The position numbers and the translations under genes were made by a program. From positions 1-64,000 of the forward strand of contig JAKUCV010000446.1 of NCBI GenBank assembly GCA_028386065.3: 64,000 nucleotides of DNA. Direction: 5' to 3'. The notes under the pieces are model-generated. The model made no database searches, was not told where the DNA came from, and worked only from the letters and a program-made list of their open reading frames with translations. Shown here piece after piece: positions 58,101 through 64,000 of this stretch (the first letter of the stretch is position 1; each line of letters starts with the position of its first letter). This DNA is from Turnera subulata (lineage: Eukaryota; Streptophyta; Magnoliopsida; Malpighiales; Passifloraceae).

Positions 58101-61100
58101 ATGACTTATTTGCAGATGGTCCATTCCTTTTTGCCTACATTTATGCCTAGGGGGCCATCCTTCAGATGACCCTTTCTTTTCTTTCTTGATACTAGTTGAT
58201 TTTGAAGGTGGGACTCGTACCCGAGACCTCACCCCTCTTGCTTTTTGCCAGAGTACCAGTGAGCTACAAGCCCATTGGTTCAAATGACCTTGTATGTTGG
58301 ATTGCATGATCAGGGCTATCCTGTGCATTAACTGTTTCTTTTTTCTTTTACTGTATGTAATGTACAGCTGGGCATGTGAAAACTTGTTGCCTGGAAATAT
58401 TCATCTTAGGCAAGCTATACAAATGGCAAGCTAACGTGGTGTATCTAAGCTTAGCTGCACTGAAAGGTTTATTGGTCTGGACATACCCATTTGACATGGA
58501 CCTTGGTGTGGTGAGTTTTGTTCCATGCTCATCCTTGGTACTAAACCAAATTCAGTTCAACTCCAGGAACCCTTAATTTGGGCTTCTCAGATTTGTCTTC
58601 TCCATTTGCTTCAGTTGTGCATTAGAGTGTCTAGAATTGTCATTACCTATATTTTCTATCTATTCATGTCAGTTTTGTCACTTCACTGAGCCAGTGCCTC
58701 TTCAAGCCACCTCTAGGCTTGGCAAAATTTTATTAACTCTTTAGTAAATAGGAAGTGAGGTTGGATGCATGTAGAGGAGAGATAATTAGAAAGCGGGATG
58801 GGAGCTGAAGCCACAATCTCCTGAGATAAATTTGTGACTGATGGGTAAGGAAAAGCATTGACAGCTTTAGTGGGAGGGGCACGTAGCACCCCTTTTAACG
58901 CATGGTGTACATGATGGAAATGAAAGAATATGATTTTGTTAGTGTACATGGGTAATATTCTAGGACATATAAACGGTGCTCTGTTAGAAATATAGTATGG
59001 TTGGAGTAGATTAGTTTGGTTGTTTTGCATATGAAGGGGGGGTATTAATGTTTCCAGCAAGACATTATCCACAATGTGGATAACATTATGTGGATGGGAC
59101 TTTTCTTTGGCAGAGATAGTATACTTGAATAGAGTATAGAAAACAAACCTAAATGATGTTCGGTGTTTATAGTGTTCAGGATAAACCATGCCATAAATAA
59201 ATGCCAAGTTCTTACTGTGATGTGGTAGGAATGGTGACATGTGATCTATAGTACACTTGGTCCACATCAATCTCGTAGGAATGGTCAACGGAAGGACTCT
59301 GGTATTGGCACCTACAGCTAGCCTAACTAGCCAACTCCCCAAGTATCCCATTGTAAGACAGGTTAAGGATCCCTCCACTAATACATAATGAATCCATCAG
59401 TGATCACTATCCTCTTATCCTTATTAAGTATAACTTAGGTTGCTGCTCCTTGCTAGTCTTACCACTTTCTCATCATAGCATTCTCTTCCCCTGTTCTTAT
59501 TTATGATCTTATTTTTTCATTGTTGCCTGCACTAAATATAGCATCATTGGTTGGCTATCCAGTCGTCCAGCATAGCAAGTGAAAAAATGTTATGTCAGTG
59601 TCTCATTTTTGTCAAAAACATTTTCTTATTGTTAGATTTAACATGAGCTATATTTTGCTTAGAATTTCAGTGTTGACCCCAGTTCTTTTTATTGGTGAAT
59701 ATTGTAGATTTGAAGTTGAAAGATGTGAATCTCGTGGAAGCATACCGCAAATGGACTGGCCTGGTGCAAAAGATGGAGCACAATAAGTGTCATGGGTGTA
59801 TTAAGCTTGAGGAGCACATTAAATTAGCCAGAGAAATTAAGAGGCACAAAGAGGAAGTAAAAGAGCTAAAATATCTGATGTCAGATGAAGCATTGCAACA
59901 GATGCCAGAATTTCAGGGCAGGGTATATCTTAGCAGATGCTTCTCTATGCTCTGTGTTTCTTTACATCGCGGCTATTTTCTTGTATTAATTATCATGCGG
60001 TGGTCCATCACTCTCTCTTGTATGTTGTCCGTTGCAGATTGACGTTCTTAAAGAAATTGGTTGTATAGATGCAGACCTTGTAGTTCAAATCAAAGGTCGT
60101 GTTGCTTGTGAGATGAATTCAGGGGAAGAGCTGATATGTACTGAGTGTTTATTTGAGAATCAACTTGATTACCTGGAACCTGAAGAAGCAGTGGCAATAA
60201 TGTCTGCTTTTGTGTTTCAGCAGAGGAATACTTCTGAACCTTCTCTTACTCCCAAGCTCTCTGAAGCTAGAAAGAGGTAATTCACCTTTCTACTTGCTAT
60301 CATAGTTTCCATATTTATACAAAATGTCACAGATGGGCTCTTATAAGATGATGCATGTCATTAAGCTTCTTGTTTCCTGAACATCTTGTTCTCCACAACA
60401 ATGCCCATCCAGAGCATCAAAACTGAATCATGGATTTTGTACATTTCCTTCCATTTTCATTCCCATTGTTACATGTAATTCAATGGTGACATGGAGCCTA
60501 GATTTTAATGGTTCTAATTTCTTTTATTCTGGATATTGAGTCATTTCTATTCGATTAGATCTTGCATAGGTAGAGTACGCCCAATCAATTCGAACTTTCA
60601 GCTGTTTAAGATATGTCCTTTTACTGCTTAGTCCTTTGTGATCATGGATTATGTCAAAGAAAACGAATGCTATGAACACATGCTTTTAAACAGTCTTTAA
60701 CACTCTCTCCCATAAAGCCACGTAATGCACTTACTCCAAAGTATTACCTCTTGTTCCTCAAAAAAAAAAAAAGTATTACCTCTTACCTGCTTTTTTTTTT
60801 GTCTGTAACACTTTATTTTTTTAATAACTATTGCATATTTTTATTTTCATCATAAAAAAGATGGATCCAATTGGATGCCCAGCCCCTAGTGGCAAACTTT
60901 AGGCGAGAATAATCATAAATACGAGAACGTAAAATAGTAAGAAATTGGAAATGAAATAACAAGAGACACAATTTGATGCAAGAATCTTATGAGATATGAA
61001 AAAAATATGGGTAAAGTGCCTTTCAGATTACAGAGTTCTTGCGGGCATGAATTTTGAGGCATGCTAACTCATTCAATACAAATTAACAAACGTGAGGAGA

Positions 61101-62372
61101 AATGACTGTAACGGAGACATAATGTTATGGATAAACTGAAACAACAGGTAGGAATTAATATTTTGGAGTAAGTGCACTAGGGGGCTTTATGAGAGAGTGT
61201 TTAAAAGCGCTTGTTGCTAGGGTTCCTCATCAGAGAAAGTTTAAGTTTAACGAGAGAGTTGAGGTGTTTTGAGATCTTTGAATTGCCTATCAAAGAATAG
61301 ACAGAACTTCATGGCCTTCAGTTTATTGTACTAGGAACATAATTTCTTGGGGGTCATAAACTTCATAAACACATATTGATGCCAGTGGAGTAATTTGATT
61401 TCTCTGCTTTGTTCAGAAAGCAAAATTTTTTTCCTCACACCAGTGGTCATGGCCTTGGCATTAGCCCTTAAGACAACACCCGCGCCTCGTACCTGAGTAC
61501 CTGTTAGCTCAGTCAATGGCCTTTTATGCACTTTCACTCATCATTATCTTTGTCTACTTAAAAAATAGCAGAGAACAGATTTTTTATTTGAGCCAAAAAA
61601 AAAAAGTTTATGTAACTTGCTTGACATTTAAGTTTTGCATATGATACCTTTTTCCTTAAGTGAATAGTATGATCGATCAGTAAAAGGTATGACGCATTTT
61701 GATCTGAAACATAGGAGTACTTTAATCATCAGTTTTCCATCTGATTCTTGTGAAATTTAAGTTTTGCATGTGATAACCTTTTGCCTTAGATGAATGATAT
61801 AGTCACTAAAAGATATGTCACATTTTGATCTGAAACATGGAAGAAGTACTTCAATTATCAGTTTTCCTTTGTTTTTTGTTTTTGAAACCATCAGTTTTCC
61901 ATCTGATGCCCAATATTTTTTTGCTCCAGATTGTATGAGACAGCAATAAAACTTGGAGAGCTTCAAGCACAATTCAACCTACAAATAAACCCTCAGGATT
62001 ATGCAAGTGAAAACCTAAAGTTTGGTCTTGTCGAAGTCGTTTACGAATGGGCAAAGGTCTGTCTCAGAGAAGCTGTAGTTTTCTTTAAACTGAACAAACC
62101 TTAAATTTGATCGATCTCTTTTATGACTTGTATTTTTTATGGGCCAATTTTTGTTGCAGGGTACTCCTTTCGCTGACATCTGTGAGCTCACGGACGTTCC
62201 AGAAGGTATGATAGTGCGGACCATTGTCAGACTGGATGAGACATGTCGTGAATTTAGAAATGCCGCTGCTATTATGGGTAATTCTGCGCTTTACAAGAAG
62301 ATGGAATCTGCTTCCAACGCAATCAAGCGGGACATAGTTTTCGCAGCCAGCTTGTATGTTACAGGAGTGTAA
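46167..62372 (+). CDS. SKI2: DExH-box RNA helicase SKI2 (DExH11), SKI complex
   Basis: Helicase of the cytoplasmic SKI2-SKI3-SKI8 complex that feeds RNA to the exosome for 3'-5' decay. Exons: 46167-46301, 46531-46788, 46993-47253, 47343-47411, 47521-47599, 48713-48891, 48988-49095, 49667-49768, 49911-50111, 50237-50347, 51051-51118, 51457-51835, 52433-52588, 52666-52776, 53186-53239, 54240-54497, 55535-55644, 56482-56641, 57098-57545, 59708-59922, 60038-60276, 61930-62056, 62160-62372. Phases close to 1346 aa, near Arabidopsis SKI2. Motifs: AAHTSAGKT (Walker A, about 377-385), DEVH (468-471), SAT (499-501), [10 protein letters not shown] (motif VI, about 781-790), the arch insertion after it, and the C-terminal DSHCT region ending SLYVTGV. 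All introns are GT-AG. The start matches the conserved [13 protein letters not shown]-terminus. No defect is seen. Confidence 0.97.
58165..58290 (-). mobile_element. tRNA-derived SINE in SKI2 intron 19
   Basis: On the minus strand there is a pol III internal promoter: A box TAGCTCACTGG (58266-58256) and B box GGTACGAGTCC (58221-58211) in a tRNA-like setting, 34 bp apart. Downstream sequence (TCAAAATCAACTAGT and on) is the non-tRNA body. Borders are approximate because the target duplication was not resolved. It lies antisense in the 2.2-kb intron between 57545 and 59708. Confidence 0.7.
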
Positions 62373-62642
62373 CTATGTCAGGTCTTCAAAGAACTCAAAG
62401 GTTGTCCGCTTGACCAAGCATGGAAGGCGGTTTGTGTTAAGAAGGGAACATTGTATCTGTCATATTATTAGTCACTGGCCTTAAAATGGTATTCTGACAA
62501 CTTTTATGTGCTCTGTGATATTTTCCTCCTTTATTCTTGTAGGACAAATGGTGTAGAGTTGCATCAAATCCACCGTAGCTACGGTAGTTGCCATGGGCAT
62601 TCTTAAAAATTTTCAGATTTGTCTGCTCTATGTTAGCTATCA
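62373..62642 (+). other. SKI2 3' UTR / flank
   Basis: AT-rich sequence after the SKI2 stop. No precise poly(A) site assigned. It ends where a Helitron-like terminus begins. Confidence 0.4.
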
Positions 62643-62680
62643 CTAGGTAGTTACCCGCGCGTTGCTGCGGGATTGAGAGA
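62643..62680 (-). mobile_element. Helitron 3' terminus (minus strand)
   Basis: On the minus strand the sequence CCCGCAGCAACGCGCGGG can fold as a GC hairpin. A short spacer and a terminal CTAG follow, and the next base is T, the pattern of Helitron 3' ends. The 5' end of the element, to the right, was not located, so its length is unknown; it may extend through part or all of 62681-64000. Confidence 0.55.
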
Positions 62681-64000
62681 ACTGGAAACTGACATTACTG
62701 AAAGGAATGAGATAATTGAAAAAAAAACTGCAGTAGAAAAAAACTTACAGGCCGTGGAATAGTCAATCCTGAAAAAAAAAAATCCAAAGCAAATATAATG
62801 CAGAGGAAACCAAGGCTGTAATTTATTAGTTTGGTGTTGCAGCCATAACCATCAAGCCATTAAATGTGTAGTACATAATGTGAAGAACATGTACCAAAAG
62901 AATTTGGCTGCGGATCTAGTAAAATCCAACCAATTCATACACTATAACACCAGAGACGATAACTTGAGCTGAGAACATAAGGAACTTCAATCAAGAACAG
63001 CAACAAAGAGGAAAAGAAGTCAATTGATGGACTCATTTTACTTATGAGTAAAATGAGCACTGCCAGATATATTAGCAAGGAAAAGAAAATTGATGCATGC
63101 AATTATAAGACCACAGACAGACACGAAAAATTGGACAAAGCTACATCTTTATATTTAGCATCCAACAAACCATGAGAAAACAAAATCAACTGGGCTGGAG
63201 AGGTTCTATATGTATGGTTCACAAAAAAAAAAAAACAGCCAAGACATTGGTGCAATTGAGCATCTATTTGACAAAAAGATGGAAGCCAAGGGGAGACATC
63301 CTAAGATTTACTCTAATTAACACACCAATGGATGGTATTCTCAATCGGCATTGCAAGAACTTCTGAAAATAAGTCTGTTACCTGAGCTTCTATCAGAGCG
63401 ATAAGTGTGTGTTCATCTATATAGAAAACCAATTATCGGTCCTGTAGTTGGCGCAACGGAATAGGCGCATCTTTTGTGGCCAAAAGCTGAACCAATTACC
63501 TATCAAATACATAGCTAAAGTACGACTTAAGAACTTATCATGTATAAGGATTTTCATTAGGGATTGTCTTTACTAAAGTCAAGAAAACAGAATCTAAATG
63601 AAGTGAAGTAATTGACGATGCAATAAATAGTCCTAATTAGGCTCAAACAAACATTTTAATGCTAAACTGCCACAAATAAGCTTCATGTATTGCATTGCTC
63701 TAATCATTTCGTATGTTCTAGTATTCCAGGTGATCTTATTTTTCCCATGGAATATAAAGCATTCCTTCAAATGCTATTGGAAACCTCTTAAGTCAGAGAA
63801 TACATGGCCACGCATACATGAATTTTGTGCTAATTCTGGAAATCTGGCTAGATTTGCGTTTGGCATTCTACTAATTATATATTTTTGAATTTGTAAAGAA
63901 ATAAACCGTTAAAGAATATTACACTAATGCCTTTTGTGTTGAATTTGTTAGTGTTAAACATTTTTGCTCAATCAATAAATACAATGCTGAACGTCTTCAC
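62681..64000. other. Downstream region, no gene recognised
   Basis: AT-rich, A-run-rich sequence with several short ORFs of no recognised family. Part may be the body of the Helitron-like element that ends at 62643. Confidence 0.35.

Noticed and set aside
61331..61537. 68-codon minus-strand frame in SKI2 intron 21
   Set aside because: Short, intronic, with no recognised family. The GTACCTGAGTACC stretch looked SINE-like but lacks a usable A/B box pair.

Overview
The window is nuclear DNA of a flowering plant, most likely a eudicot. The evidence is three intron-rich genes with close Arabidopsis counterparts, AT-rich spacers, and a dense load of plant-type transposable elements (LTR retrotransposons, LINE, PIF/Harbinger, Mutator-like, hAT-like, Helitron). 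I could not assign a species. There is one short run of Ns (25690-25697).

Three protein-coding genes look intact. The first is a mitochondrial uncoupling protein (UCP1/PUMP1 type, 9 exons, 306 aa, 8273-10758, + strand). The second is a DUF641 protein of the GIL1/IRKI-related family (2 exons, 491 aa, 11764-13483, - strand), convergent with the UCP gene. The third is the exosome-associated RNA helicase SKI2/DExH11 (23 exons, 1346 aa, 46167-62372, + strand). All three models were assembled exon by exon with matching phases and no internal stop. The genes are not functionally linked: they act in mitochondrial carrier transport, light/gravity-related signalling (family-level inference), and cytoplasmic mRNA decay.

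The rest is mostly layered mobile DNA. 1-2542 holds three concatenated 3' ends of one LTR family ('family A'). 2543-5650 is a decayed LINE ORF1 apparently split by a Ty3/gypsy-type LTR. 13.5-18.6 kb is AT-rich spacer with small MITEs and a 172-bp retroposon. 18611-29921 is an 11.3-kb PIF/Harbinger element with TIRs and a TTA duplication. It carries a broken transposase and a broken Myb/SANT-like partner gene, and is itself invaded by two large LTR elements with perfect 5-bp duplications (20400-24410 and 24788-27241). 30-38 kb is a pile of LTR fragments holding an 8-bp-TSD MITE, a 1.45-kb Mutator-like element with a 10-bp TSD, and a family A copy with a 27-bp minisatellite. 38.2-43.5 kb is a decayed Ty1/copia element with a LINE fragment inside it and a clean 3' LTR. 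43552-45954 is a 2.4-kb non-autonomous Harbinger-like element ending about 210 bp before the SKI2 start codon.

No new cellular system is claimed. The most unusual items are the repeated 3'-end duplication of LTR family A at two loci, the target-site-dated nest inside the Harbinger element, the SKI2 reading frame staying open back into an adjoining transposon, a tRNA-box-less retroposon with a 13-bp TSD, and a GC-AG intron in the UCP gene.
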